A model generated the notes under the pieces. The model was not told where the DNA came from. It was given only the letters and a program-made list of their open reading frames with translations, and did not search any database. Of a DNA stretch of 64,000 nt, positions 1 through 9,024 are shown in pieces (position 1 is the stretch's first letter; each line of letters begins with the position of its first letter). Location: contig NZ_CP053590.1 in assembly GCF_013365535.1 (NCBI RefSeq), forward strand, positions 1,726,501 to 1,790,500, written 5' to 3'. A program made the translations under genes and the position numbers. Origin of the DNA: Aquimarina sp. TRL1. GTDB lineage: Bacteria > Bacteroidota > Bacteroidia > Flavobacteriales > Flavobacteriaceae.

Positions 1-569
1 TCTTTGTTACTCACTTACATTTTGATCATTGCGGAGGTGTAGTTCAATGGAACCAGGATAAAACAGGGTATGAAATGACCTTCAAAAATGCAAAAGTATG
101 GAGTAATGAGAATCATTGGCAATGGGCAACCGAACCAAATGCCAGAGAAAAAGCTTCTTTTCTTCAGGAAAACATCCTTCCTATCCAAGAAAGTGGACAT
201 TTACATTTCGTATCAAGATCCGGAACACCTTTTCAGCAAGAATCTGAATTAGGTTTTGGAATACTATTTGTTGACGGACATACAGAAAAACAAATGATCC
301 CTCATGTATCTTATAAAGGAAAAACGATTGTATACATGGCTGATTTATTACCTACAGCTGGTCACCTTCCATTACCCTACGTAATGGGATATGATACCAG
401 ACCTCTGTTAACACTACCAGAAAAAAAACAATTTTTAGAAAATGCAGCTGATAATGACTGGTATCTAATGCTTGGTCATGATGCACATAATGAAATAATA
501 ACAGTACAACACACCGAAAAAGGAGTACGATTAAAAGAAACTTTTACCTGTAACGACATATTCAAATAA
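1..569 (+). CDS. MBL-fold metallo-hydrolase, 5'-truncated
   Basis: This is the C-terminal part of a metallo-beta-lactamase-fold hydrolase whose start lies left of the window. The open frame begins at base 3 and reads straight into THLHFDHCGG, the HxHxDH zinc-binding motif of the fold. An internal ATG at 75 would give a 164-residue product lacking that motif, so it is not the true start. Further on, VYMADLLPTAGH supplies the downstream metal-ligand Asp region and LMLGHDAHNE a late His. Family members hydrolyse lactones, thioesters or phosphoesters; the substrate cannot be told here. The stop is only a few bases before the S8 peptidase start, suggesting co-transcription. Confidence 0.85.
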   Translation, partial: FVTHLHFDHCGGVVQWNQDKTGYEMTFKNAKVWSNENHWQWATEPNAREKASFLQENILPIQESGHLHFVSRSGTPFQQESELGFGILFVDGHTEKQMIPHVSYKGKTIVYMADLLPTAGHLPLPYVMGYDTRPLLTLPEKKQFLENAADNDWYLMLGHDAHNEIITVQHTEKGVRLKETFTCNDIFK

Positions 570-574
570 CAATT

Positions 575-2251
575 ATGACCCTAATCTCTAAAAAGCAACT
601 AATTGCAATCTCATCATCACTTGCATTAGTAAGTTGTGGAGCACCAACACTCGTATCCACTCCAATAGAAAATATAGATTCTATACCTTTAAAAAACGCA
701 CCATTAACAGAAACACAATATAAAAACTGGAATTCTTTTGATTTAGTGTCAGATACAATTCCTGGAATGAGTGTCAATAAAGCCTATACCGAAATCATCA
801 AAAACAAACCCGGTAAAAAAGTTATTGTTGCTGTAATTGACAGCGGTGTTGATATAGAGCACGAAGATTTAGATGGTGTTATTTGGACTAACACCAAAGA
901 AATTAAAGGAAACAATAAAGACGATGATAATAATGGATACATCGATGATATTCACGGGTGGAATTTTTTAGGAGATTCCAAAGATGAAAACCTGGAGTTT
1001 GTTCGAATTATAAAAAAATTAAAACCAAAATACCAGGGAAAAAACCTGGCTTCGGTAGCTTCTTCTGATAAAAAAGAATATCAAAATTATATTGAAGCAA
1101 AAGCTGAATATGAAAAAAAATACCAGGAAGCACTTTCTAATAAAGAGAGATACGAGCAAATTTTACAACAAACTAATGCCTCTCATAAAGCCGTTTCTGC
1201 CATATTAAAAAAAGAAGATTATACGCAAAAAGAGTTACTTTCTGTAAAAGCTGACACCCCGGAAATGCAACAATATGTTGGTTTTCTATCACAAATGTTT
1301 CAGTTTTTAGACAAAGGAGAAAACATCGTTAATTTTTCTAAAAATCTAAAAGAAGGAATCGAACATTTTACCAACAGTCTTAATTATAATCTAAACCTTG
1401 ATTACGATGGAAGAAGTACCGTTGGCGATAATGTAGATGATATCACTAATGTTACCTATGGTAATAATAATGTGATGGGACCTGATCCTACAAAAGATAA
1501 TATCAAACACGGAACACATGTAGCAGGAATTATTGCTGCTGAAAGAAACAACGGTAAAGGAGTAAACGGGATTGCGAAAAATGTAGAAATTATGGCCATT
1601 CGAGCAGTACCAGACGGAGATGAATACGATAAAGACATTGCATTAGCCATTCGATATGCTGCAGATAATGGAGCAAAAGTAATTAATACCAGCTTTGGAA
1701 AATACTATTCAACTCATCCTGAATGGGTGTGGGATGCTATAAAATATGCTGCTGATAAAGATGTATTAATTGTTAATGCTGCTGGTAACGAAGCAGAAGA
1801 TTTGGATCAAAAACGAGTATATCCTAATGATCAAACAGACAATACAACGGAAATAGCAAATAACTTTATTACCATTGGAGCATTAAATTATGAGTACGGA
1901 TCTAGCCTTGTTGCTAATTTTTCTAATTATGGAAAAAACAATGTAGATGCCTTTGCTCCAGGAGTAAAAATATGGGCAACCACTCCTAATAATTCATATG
2001 AGTTTTTACAAGGAACATCTATGGCGGCACCTGCCGTTGCCGGAGTAGCTGCTTTAATAAGATCTTATTACCCAAAATTAAGCGCTAATCAAGTAAAACA
2101 AGTACTTATGAATAGTGGATTAAGTACAAATGCTACAGTAGTAATTGGAGGGGAACCTGCAAATACTGGGAAATTTACAGAATTATCAAAGTCAGGGAAA
2201 ATGGTCAATCTTTATAATGCATTGATTCTGGCAGATAAAATGTCGAAGTAA
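575..2251 (+). CDS. S8 family (subtilisin-like) serine peptidase, lipoprotein
   Basis: A secreted subtilase of 558 residues. The N-terminus has a short signal peptide ending in a lipobox (LVSC, Cys about residue 21), so it is probably an envelope lipoprotein. The catalytic triad is complete: Asp89 in AVIDSGVD, His312 in HGTHVAG, Ser482 in GTSMAAP. The Asp and His motifs are separated by an insertion of about 220 residues rich in Lys, Glu and Gln, far longer than in classical subtilisins and predicted to be partly coiled coil. The gene follows the MBL gene by 5 bases and precedes an M1 peptidase by 15, forming a likely operon. The role is probably degradation or processing of envelope or external proteins; the substrate is unknown. 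Confidence 0.93.
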   Translation: MTLISKKQLIAISSSLALVSCGAPTLVSTPIENIDSIPLKNAPLTETQYKNWNSFDLVSDTIPGMSVNKAYTEIIKNKPGKKVIVAVIDSGVDIEHEDLDGVIWTNTKEIKGNNKDDDNNGYIDDIHGWNFLGDSKDENLEFVRIIKKLKPKYQGKNLASVASSDKKEYQNYIEAKAEYEKKYQEALSNKERYEQILQQTNASHKAVSAILKKEDYTQKELLSVKADTPEMQQYVGFLSQMFQFLDKGENIVNFSKNLKEGIEHFTNSLNYNLNLDYDGRSTVGDNVDDITNVTYGNNNVMGPDPTKDNIKHGTHVAGIIAAERNNGKGVNGIAKNVEIMAIRAVPDGDEYDKDIALAIRYAADNGAKVINTSFGKYYSTHPEWVWDAIKYAADKDVLIVNAAGNEAEDLDQKRVYPNDQTDNTTEIANNFITIGALNYEYGSSLVANFSNYGKNNVDAFAPGVKIWATTPNNSYEFLQGTSMAAPAVAGVAALIRSYYPKLSANQVKQVLMNSGLSTNATVVIGGEPANTGKFTELSKSGKMVNLYNALILADKMSK

Positions 2252-2266
2252 CAGATAAAATACGTA

Positions 2267-4105
2267 ATGAATACATCAAAAAGAATAACATTCTTAGGTT
2301 TTTTACTAGGATTTATTACCCTGTTCGCTCAGAATAATACAACATACTGGCAACAGCATGTCGATTATAAAATAGCAGTGGACATGGATGTAGAAACCTA
2401 TAAGTTTAAGGGAACTCAGGAATTAACATACACCAATAACTCACCTGATACGTTATATCAGGTGTTTTATCATCTTTATTTCAATGCCTTTCAACCCGGA
2501 AGTGAAATGGATGTCAGATCACTTAACATAGCAGATCCGGATCCAAGAGTAATGGATAGAATCAGTAAACTTACTCCAGAAGAAATTGGATATCTGAAAG
2601 TTAGTTCCTTAAAGAAAAATGGAAAAGAAGTTTCTCATACTACAGAAGGAACGGTACTGGAAGTAACCTTAAAAGAACCTATACTCCCAGGAGAAAAAAC
2701 AACCTTCTCAATGGAGTTTGATGGACAAGTTCCTGTTCAAATTCGTCGTTCTGGTCGTAATAATAAAGAAGGAGTTGCACTATCCATGACACAATGGTAC
2801 CCAAAAATGGCGGAGTACGATTTTGAAGGCTGGCATGCAGATCCTTATATCGCTAGAGAATTTCACGGCGTATGGGGTAATTTTGATGTAACAATAACAA
2901 TCGACAAGAATTATATTCTGGGAGCCTCTGGATACCTTCAAAACCCTCAGGAAATCGGATATGGGTATGAAAAAGAAGGAACCAAGGTTAAGAGAAAAGG
3001 AAAAAAACTTTCCTGGCATTTTATCGCTCCTAAGGTACATGATTTTACCTGGGCTGCTGATCCGGAATACATTCATGATGTAGTAACCATGCCTGAAGGA
3101 CCTACCCTACATTTCTTATATAAGAATGATGAAAAAATTCTGGAAAACTGGAAGGTTTTACAGCCTAAAACGGTAGAACTAATGAAATACTTCAATGAAC
3201 ATATAGGTACCTATCCATATGATCAATATTCGGTAATTCAGGGAGGAGACGGTGGAATGGAATATGCTATGTGTACACTAATAACAGGAAATCGTACATT
3301 AAACAGCCTTGTCGGTGTTACAGCTCATGAATTAGCACATGCATGGTTTCAGCATATTCTGGCAACTAACGAAACAAAACACGAGTGGATGGACGAAGGT
3401 TTTACTACTTATATTTCTACGCTGGCTACCAGTAAAGTTCTTAACAGTACCAAATCAGATCCGCTACAAAATATCTATAAAGGATACTACAGTTTAGCCA
3501 ATTCAGGAATAGAACAACCACAAAGTACTTATGCAGATCATTATGACAGAAATGTAGCCTATGGTGCCTCTGCATATTCCAAAGGAAGTGTTTTCTTATC
3601 ACAGTTAGGATATATCATCGGAGAAGAAAACCTAGCAAAAACCCTAAAGAGATACTTCGATGAATGGAAGTTCAAACATCCAACTCCAAATGATTTTAAG
3701 CGTATAGCAGAAAAAGTATCCGGAATACAATTAGATTGGTATTTGGTGGATTGGACTCAGACAACGGGTAAAATTGATTATGCAATAAAAGAAGTTACTG
3801 AAAAGGATAACAAAACGGAAGTAACTCTGGAAAGAATCGGATTAATTCCTATGCCAATGGATATTTATGTAGAATATACAGATGGTACTAAAGAATCTTT
3901 TTATATTCCATTGCGTATTATGAGAGGTGAAAAAGAGAATCCTTTTCCTTCTTTAAAAAGAACTGTAAAACCCGATTGGACTTGGGCACATCCAACGTAT
4001 TCTTTTGATATAGAAAAACCAAAATCAACTATAAAATCTATCACTATCGATGTTTCTAATAAAATGGCAGATAGTAATAGTGGAAATAATAGTTTCAAAC
4101 AATAA
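2267..4105 (+). CDS. M1 family metallopeptidase (aminopeptidase-like)
   Basis: An exported zinc metallopeptidase of 612 residues with an N-terminal signal peptide (FLGFLLGFITLFAQ). The zinc site HELAH spans residues 354-358 and the third ligand is Glu377 in EWMDEGF, at the spacing expected for the family. GGMEYAM upstream corresponds to the GxMEN exopeptidase motif in a divergent form. An N-terminal beta-rich domain precedes the catalytic domain; no T9SS sorting tail is evident. It follows the S8 peptidase closely and is followed by a strong terminator. It probably trims peptides in the periplasm or outside the cell, perhaps complementing the adjacent endopeptidase. Confidence 0.93.
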   Translation: MNTSKRITFLGFLLGFITLFAQNNTTYWQQHVDYKIAVDMDVETYKFKGTQELTYTNNSPDTLYQVFYHLYFNAFQPGSEMDVRSLNIADPDPRVMDRISKLTPEEIGYLKVSSLKKNGKEVSHTTEGTVLEVTLKEPILPGEKTTFSMEFDGQVPVQIRRSGRNNKEGVALSMTQWYPKMAEYDFEGWHADPYIAREFHGVWGNFDVTITIDKNYILGASGYLQNPQEIGYGYEKEGTKVKRKGKKLSWHFIAPKVHDFTWAADPEYIHDVVTMPEGPTLHFLYKNDEKILENWKVLQPKTVELMKYFNEHIGTYPYDQYSVIQGGDGGMEYAMCTLITGNRTLNSLVGVTAHELAHAWFQHILATNETKHEWMDEGFTTYISTLATSKVLNSTKSDPLQNIYKGYYSLANSGIEQPQSTYADHYDRNVAYGASAYSKGSVFLSQLGYIIGEENLAKTLKRYFDEWKFKHPTPNDFKRIAEKVSGIQLDWYLVDWTQTTGKIDYAIKEVTEKDNKTEVTLERIGLIPMPMDIYVEYTDGTKESFYIPLRIMRGEKENPFPSLKRTVKPDWTWAHPTYSFDIEKPKSTIKSITIDVSNKMADSNSGNNSFKQ

Positions 4106-4131
4106 AATTGGTCAATCTTATATAAATATTA

Positions 4132-4178
4132 ACATTAAAAAAGCCTTTTCTGAATAATAGAAAAGGCTTTTTTAATGT
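4132..4178. terminator. Intrinsic terminator after the peptidase operon
   Basis: A perfect 19-bp inverted repeat (core AAAAGCC/GGCTTTT) flanks a 9-base loop and carries T-runs on both sides. It closes the S8-M1 operon and separates it from rnpA. Confidence 0.85.
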
Positions 4179-4349
4179 CTTAGAGTAACACATTAGATAT
4201 GATATTTTTCATAAAAAACTTAGAATATAACACCTCTTTATAATCGAGTAAAGTATAAAGTATATCGTTTAAAGAGAATTTCGTCTCAAAATGTAGATTA
4301 AAAAGCTTTTTTTTTTCAAAAAACATTCTAATTAGTACATTCGTCTCAT

Positions 4350-4727
4350 ATGTCAGTAACGTTTGGTAAAAAAGAGAAATTAAAAAGTAAAAAGGAGATA
4401 ACCTTGTTATTTTCTGAAGGGAAATCAGTAAGTGCTTACCCTATTCGGCTTATTTATTCTAAAAAATCTCAAAAAGATCTTCCCCTTATAAAAGCAGGAG
4501 TCTCTGTCGGAAAAAGAAATTTTAAAAGAGCCGTAGACAGAAACCATATAAAACGCTTGTTACGGGAATCTTACCGAAAAAATAAGTATCTTGTAACAGA
4601 AAAGAATACAGATTATTTTTCTTTTTTATTCTTATACACTGGTAAAGAAATACCTGATTATGCGTTTCTGGAATCCAAAATGAAAAAAGTGTTACTCAAG
4701 TTTGTGGAACAAGAAATGTCTCATTGA
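4350..4727 (+). CDS. rnpA: Ribonuclease P protein component
   Basis: A small basic protein of 125 residues that binds the catalytic RNase P RNA and helps 5' maturation of tRNA precursors. The signature is the RNR region, read here as AVDRNHIKRLLRESYR, preceded by GVSVGKRNFKRAV. Length and the Lys/Arg-rich composition match the family. As is common in Bacteroidota, it is not next to dnaA or rpmH but upstream of an S41 peptidase that starts 50 bases later, likely in the same transcript. Confidence 0.95.
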   Translation: MSVTFGKKEKLKSKKEITLLFSEGKSVSAYPIRLIYSKKSQKDLPLIKAGVSVGKRNFKRAVDRNHIKRLLRESYRKNKYLVTEKNTDYFSFLFLYTGKEIPDYAFLESKMKKVLLKFVEQEMSH

Positions 4728-4776
4728 AAAAATTAAGAATCATTCTGACTTTTTGATTAAAAATTACGCCCTTACT

Positions 4777-6411
4777 ATGAAAAAGAAAATTATATATCCA
4801 ATACTCGCTGCTTTTATATTGCTTTTTACGGCAAGTTTCAGTTTCAAATCTGATTTTTTTGAAATCGCAAAACAAATTGAAATTTTCACCACTATGTTTA
4901 AAGAAATAAACATGAATTATGTGGATGAAACTAATCCTGCAGAATTAATGGATACAGCCATAAAAGCAATGCTTAGTGATCTGGATCCTTATACTAAATA
5001 TTGGAATGAACAAGATGTAGAAGCTTCTAAAATAAGAAATGCAGGAGAATATACTGGTATTGGAGCCTCGGTACGAACTTTTAGTAAAAAAATTGTAATT
5101 GTAGAACCTTATGAAGGTTATCCTGCCGATAAAGCTGGATTAAAAGCCGGAGATGAAATTATAAAAATCGGAGATATCAATATAGCTGATTTTAATGAAG
5201 ATGCAGGAGAACTGCTTAAAGGAGCAAGTGGAACAAAAGTAGAGATCACATATAAACGTCAGGGAGAAACGAAAACAACGACTCTTACCCGATCAGAAAT
5301 TGAAGTAGATGCGGTTCCTTTTTATACACTATTAGACGATAATACCGCTTATATTATCTTATCCAAATTTAATAGTAAAGCTTCTAGTGAAACAATAGCA
5401 GCGCTAAAAGATCTAAAAGCTCAAGGAGCAAATAAAGTCATTCTGGATCTGAGAGGAAATCCAGGAGGTTTATTGAGTGAAGCTGTTAATGTTACTAATA
5501 TTTTTGTCCCTAAAGGAGAATTAATTACAACTACTAAATCCACTGTAAAAAAGTATAATAAAGTTTATCATACCAAGAAAAAAGCAGTTGATACAGAAAT
5601 TCCATTAGTAGTATTAGTTAATGGTAGAAGTGCTTCTGCCAGTGAAATTGTTGCCGGTAGTATTCAGGACTTAGATAGAGGTGTTGTTATCGGTGCTAGA
5701 AGTTTTGGAAAAGGATTGGTACAACGTCCTAAAAAGTTGACATACGGAACCCAAATAAAAATTACTATCTCCAGATATTACACGCCAAGTGGTAGATGTA
5801 TTCAAGCATTGGATTACTGGAACAGAGATAAAAACAACAATGCAGTACGCATCAATGAAAAAGATTTTAAAGCCTTTACTACCCGTAATGGTCGTAAAGT
5901 ATATGATGGAGGAGGAATTCAGCCAGATATCGAATTAGCAACCTCTAAATACAGTGATATTACAAATGCATTATTAAGATCTAATGCCATTTTTGATTAT
6001 GGTACTAAATACTACTATAGTCATCAATTAGATAACAGTGAGAATTTTTCATTTACGAATCAGGATTACGAAGATTTTAAAAAGTTTGTAAAAGAAAGCG
6101 AATTTACATTCGAAACAGAAACAGAACGTACCCTGAAGAAAACATTGGAAGTTGCTAAAAAAGAAAAAATATACAATACTATCTCTCAGGAATACACTTC
6201 CTTACTATCTGCTATTGAGAAATCTAAAGAAAAAGGACTCGATACCTATAAAAGTGAAATAGTTACCCTACTAACAGATGAAATTATAAAACGTTATTTC
6301 TATAGAAAAGGATTGTATTCTTACTATGTAAATCACAATCCTGAAATTGCTAAAGGAAAAGAAATTCTTAGCAACCTTTCTGATTATAAAAAAATTCTAA
6401 AAATTAAATGA
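4777..6411 (+). CDS. S41 family C-terminal processing peptidase (PDZ-containing)
   Basis: A carboxyl-terminal processing protease of 544 residues from the ATG at 4777; the frame is open further left to 4702 into rnpA, but the signal/anchor sequence (YPILAAFILLFTASFSF) begins at this ATG. A PDZ domain starts near residue 90 (TGIGASVR through GLKAGDEI). The protease domain carries the Ser/Lys dyad: Ser287 in RSASASE and Lys312 in SFGKGLVQ, 25 residues apart as in characterised members. A helical C-terminal extension of about 120 residues follows. Such enzymes trim or degrade periplasmic proteins from their C-termini. Confidence 0.94.
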   Translation: MKKKIIYPILAAFILLFTASFSFKSDFFEIAKQIEIFTTMFKEINMNYVDETNPAELMDTAIKAMLSDLDPYTKYWNEQDVEASKIRNAGEYTGIGASVRTFSKKIVIVEPYEGYPADKAGLKAGDEIIKIGDINIADFNEDAGELLKGASGTKVEITYKRQGETKTTTLTRSEIEVDAVPFYTLLDDNTAYIILSKFNSKASSETIAALKDLKAQGANKVILDLRGNPGGLLSEAVNVTNIFVPKGELITTTKSTVKKYNKVYHTKKKAVDTEIPLVVLVNGRSASASEIVAGSIQDLDRGVVIGARSFGKGLVQRPKKLTYGTQIKITISRYYTPSGRCIQALDYWNRDKNNNAVRINEKDFKAFTTRNGRKVYDGGGIQPDIELATSKYSDITNALLRSNAIFDYGTKYYYSHQLDNSENFSFTNQDYEDFKKFVKESEFTFETETERTLKKTLEVAKKEKIYNTISQEYTSLLSAIEKSKEKGLDTYKSEIVTLLTDEIIKRYFYRKGLYSYYVNHNPEIAKGKEILSNLSDYKKILKIK

Positions 6412-6481
6412 TTTCCCCATTTTTATAAGCCTCAAGAAACATTTAAATCTAAATTATCTAAGTAGATAATAGAAAAGATAT

Positions 6482-6523
6482 AAAATATAAAAAGCTCGGT
6501 AAATAACGAGCTTTTTATATTTT
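6482..6523. terminator. Bidirectional intrinsic terminator
   Basis: A perfect 17-bp stem (core AAAGCTCG/CGAGCTTT) around an 8-base loop with A/T runs on both flanks. It lies between the convergent S41 peptidase and GNAT genes and can serve both. Confidence 0.85.
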
Positions 6524-6535
6524 GAAATTATGCAT

Positions 6536-6988
6536 TTAATCTCTTATCATTGCCACATGAGGGATTCCATCTTCTAAATACTCATCCCCTACTACACTAA
6601 AACCGTGTTTTTTATAGAAATTAATTAAATATTTCTGTGCAGAAATCTTAATTTTAGACGTGTGATAATGTTCTTCAATAGCTTTGATACTAGCTATAAT
6701 AAGATCATGACCATATTTGTGCTTTCGTTCGTTTTCTGCTACTACAACACGACCTAAGCTAGTAGCTTCATCAAAATAAGCACCACTATCAAATAATCTC
6801 GTATAAGCAACAATTTTTTCGTCCTTATATCCAATAACATGTAATGCATTTCTATCTTTTCCATCCAAATCTTGATATACACAATCCTGCTCTACTACAA
6901 ATACCTCAGCTCTAAGCCTTAATATATCATAAAGTACAGTCGTAGATAATTGATCAAAATTTCTTACTTCGAAATGAATTCCACTCAT
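6536..6988 (-). CDS. GNAT family N-acetyltransferase (ElaA-like)
   Basis: A single-domain acetyl-CoA-dependent acyltransferase of about 150 residues. The N-terminal stretch LRAEVFVVEQDCVYQDLDGKD and the following ALHVIGY are typical of the ElaA branch. The acetyl-CoA loop is SLGRVVVAENERKHKYG and the late LINFYKKHGF is the usual GNAT C-terminal strand-helix. The start chosen (6988) lies just after the rpiB stop; an in-frame ATG at 7000 would overlap rpiB by a few bases and is equally possible. The acceptor substrate is unknown. It is probably co-transcribed with rpiB. Confidence 0.88.
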   Translation of the reverse strand: MSGIHFEVRNFDQLSTTVLYDILRLRAEVFVVEQDCVYQDLDGKDRNALHVIGYKDEKIVAYTRLFDSGAYFDEATSLGRVVVAENERKHKYGHDLIIASIKAIEEHYHTSKIKISAQKYLINFYKKHGFSVVGDEYLEDGIPHVAMIRD

Positions 6989-6993
6989 AGATA

Positions 6994-7425
6994 TTAACAA
7001 TTAGATATTTTATTCACCCTATTCAGATGTCTACCTCCTTCAAATTCAGTAGCTAAAAATGTTTTTACCATCTCTAAAGCTTGAGGTAAAGAGGTAAATC
7101 GTGCCGGAATACTAATAATATTGGCATCATTGTGCAACCTGGTTAACTCGGTAATTTCTTTTGTCCAGCATAATCCCGCACGCACGTTTTTATACTTGTT
7201 AGCTGTCATGGAAACTCCATTACCACTCCCGCAAATTAATATACCCAGCGCTACTGCTTTGGTATCTACATCCTTTGCAACAGGGTGTACAAAATCGGGA
7301 TAATCTACACTGCTTTCCTCATCAGTACCATAATTTACAACTTCGATACCCTGTGATTCCAAATAAGCAACAATTGCAAATTTATATGCAGTACCTGCGT
7401 GGTCATTTCCTATCGCTATTTTCAT
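6994..7425 (-). CDS. rpiB: Ribose-5-phosphate isomerase B
   Basis: Interconverts ribose 5-phosphate and ribulose 5-phosphate in the non-oxidative pentose phosphate pathway. The 143-residue protein shows the family landmarks: GNDHAG near the N-terminus (Asp8, His9), the phosphate and active-site loop ICGSGNG with Cys65 as the likely catalytic base, and His98 in LTRLHNDAN. SGNG replaces the commoner TGIG, a variation often seen in Bacteroidota. It transcribes away from the gene-free origin candidate to its right, and a TAnnTTTG box lies about 118 bases upstream. Confidence 0.95.
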   Translation of the reverse strand: MKIAIGNDHAGTAYKFAIVAYLESQGIEVVNYGTDEESSVDYPDFVHPVAKDVDTKAVALGILICGSGNGVSMTANKYKNVRAGLCWTKEITELTRLHNDANIISIPARFTSLPQALEMVKTFLATEFEGGRHLNRVNKISNC

Positions 7426-7490
7426 TTTGTTTAAAATAATTAATTAGTTAAGTATCATATAATCACCCAAATAATTATACCTTTTTGAGG

Positions 7491-8205
7491 TTATTAACAC
7501 CCGGAATGTAATTTACAATACCTATATATAGTTTATTAGGAGCAAAGATACTTCAAAGCTTAAAAATTAGCCTGTAAAAAAATATAAATTACACAATTCA
7601 CATAGAAATGGTTCCTGGTAATATTAAACAGATAAGTCTCAATACATAGATCCCCAGAAAATCAACACCCTGTTAATAACCTCGTAACTATTTAATAATT
7701 AATGTTTTATTTTTAATTCTATACTATAAAAGAGAAAATTTTGTTATAAAATCAGCAAACACCATTTCTCCTGTTAATAAAACATCATTTCTGTTAATAG
7801 CTAATGTGAATAAATAGTTACTAAAATTCATAAAGTTTATTTGGAAAACTTTTTCAAAATTTCAATACAGCAATCACTTTATTAAATCAAAATTATAAGT
7901 CCTTTTTTTTTGGAGAAGTTTTCAGGTAGAAAAAGTACATTATTAACGCTCATTTTTTATTCAAAATATTAAATTTTTAAAGTATAGATTTGCTATTAAC
8001 AGCTGTTGATAACCTATATCTATTTCAAGATTATCAATAGATTAGAAGTTGTATATCCTGTTCATATCTGTTTTACTAAATGAATCAACTTAAAAAGCAA
8101 AAAAAAATTAAAAAAGTTATACCGCTATTAACAGCCTATAATAAGTATCATTTTAATTTTAAAAAAAAGAAAAAAAAAGAAGTATATAGTAATATATGTT
8201 AATAA
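7491..8205. other. Candidate chromosomal replication origin (DnaA-box-like cluster)
   Basis: The 800-base gap between rpiB and the DUF2007 gene has no credible ORF. It contains a cluster of 9-mers close to the DnaA box TGTGGATAA. TGTTAATAA occurs at 7491 (reverse), 7671, 7772 and 8197. TGTTAATAG occurs at 7792, 7993 (reverse) and 8125 (reverse). TGTTGATAA is at 8004 and TGTGAATAA at 7805, the last two each one mismatch from the consensus. Long A- and T-runs could unwind. Spot checks suggest plus-strand genes to the right are more G-over-C biased than those to the left. Five parS sites lie about 16 kb to the right. The role is an inference. Confidence 0.5.
7543..7550 (-). promoter_or_regulatory. 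Candidate -7 promoter box for rpiB
   Basis: The minus strand reads TATCTTTG, matching the Bacteroidota -7 consensus TAnnTTTG, and is the only such match seen upstream of rpiB. No clear -33 TTG was found at the usual distance. Confidence 0.35.
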
Positions 8206-8224
8206 CAAGAATGGTATTGAATAG

Positions 8225-8464
8225 TTATACGATTCGTAGATGAGAATTGGTATTGAAGTCTCTGATTATTTGTTCTGCTTTTTCCTGATCTCGCCGGTGA
8301 ACTTTGAGATTGATTCCGGCGATTAAATTGGTGTGAAAAGGGAGAACGCTGTTAGTAATTTCGTTTTCAAAGAAATAATCGATGCCTTCTCTGTCTAAAA
8401 GAAGTTTTAAAACCGTATATTCGTGCTGAAAAGTAAAGGTGGCTATAATTACGTAATCCTTCAT
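8225..8464 (-). CDS. DUF2007 family putative signal-transducing protein
   Basis: A 79-residue soluble protein. The pattern YVIIATFTFQHEYTVLKLLLDREGI followed by a beta strand (INLKVHRRDQEKAEQII) fits the DUF2007 fold, a small ferredoxin-like domain described as a putative signal transducer with no established function. It is transcribed toward the origin candidate, with the next gene to the right (a small membrane peptide) on the same strand about 140 bases upstream. Confidence 0.75.
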   Translation of the reverse strand: MKDYVIIATFTFQHEYTVLKLLLDREGIDYFFENEITNSVLPFHTNLIAGINLKVHRRDQEKAEQIIRDFNTNSHLRIV

Positions 8465-8600
8465 CCGTTATTTTGATTGTGTTTTTAGCTCAGATGTACT
8501 AACCTGTAAACGAAGTAATAATAGCTCTGTCTGTAGGGTTGGTTCATTTAATTTAATTAGGAATATGAATTTTCTAAATATACAAATAAAAGACTAATAG

Positions 8601-8780
8601 TTAGTTAACTTTAGTTGCTTCTCTATCTGTATTTCCCTTTTGATCTATTTCTTTTTGTGTATTTATTTCACTCTTTTGATCAATGGTATTTTCTATGTAT
8701 AAGGAAAGTGTATATACTCCTAATAAAAAAATTAAGATAAAGAATACGATGATTTTATGTATTTTTTTGATTTTGAGCAT
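8601..8780 (-). CDS. Small single-pass membrane protein, 59 residues
   Basis: Reading the minus strand from the ATG at 8780 gives 59 codons ending in TAA at 8601. The N-terminus is basic (MLKIKKIHK), then a hydrophobic segment at residues 10-25 (IIVFFILIFLLGVYTL), then a polar tail rich in Lys, Glu, Asp, Gln and Thr. This gives an inside-positive single-pass topology. No family is recognised. The clean topology and position in an otherwise empty gap between DUF2007 and rnr support a real gene, but no ribosome binding site or promoter box was seen. Confidence 0.5.
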   Translation of the reverse strand: MLKIKKIHKIIVFFILIFLLGVYTLSLYIENTIDQKSEINTQKEIDQKGNTDREATKVN

Positions 8781-9024
8781 GAGGGATAATTAAATAACGG
8801 TTTAGAAGTAAATTTGGTATGTTAAAATTAAACAAATTTTTATGAATAATCGTAAGTAAATCGCTTTTCCTGAGAAGAAATAGAATGTCATATGGAGAAT
8901 GAGAAAAGAAAACCAAATGTGCTACTATTAAATAATAATCAAAAGGAGTGTAAAAGTTAAACTTAAAATTGCGAATGTTAACGTATAAGCACTACATTTA
9001 TAAAATATAACATAAACGATATTA

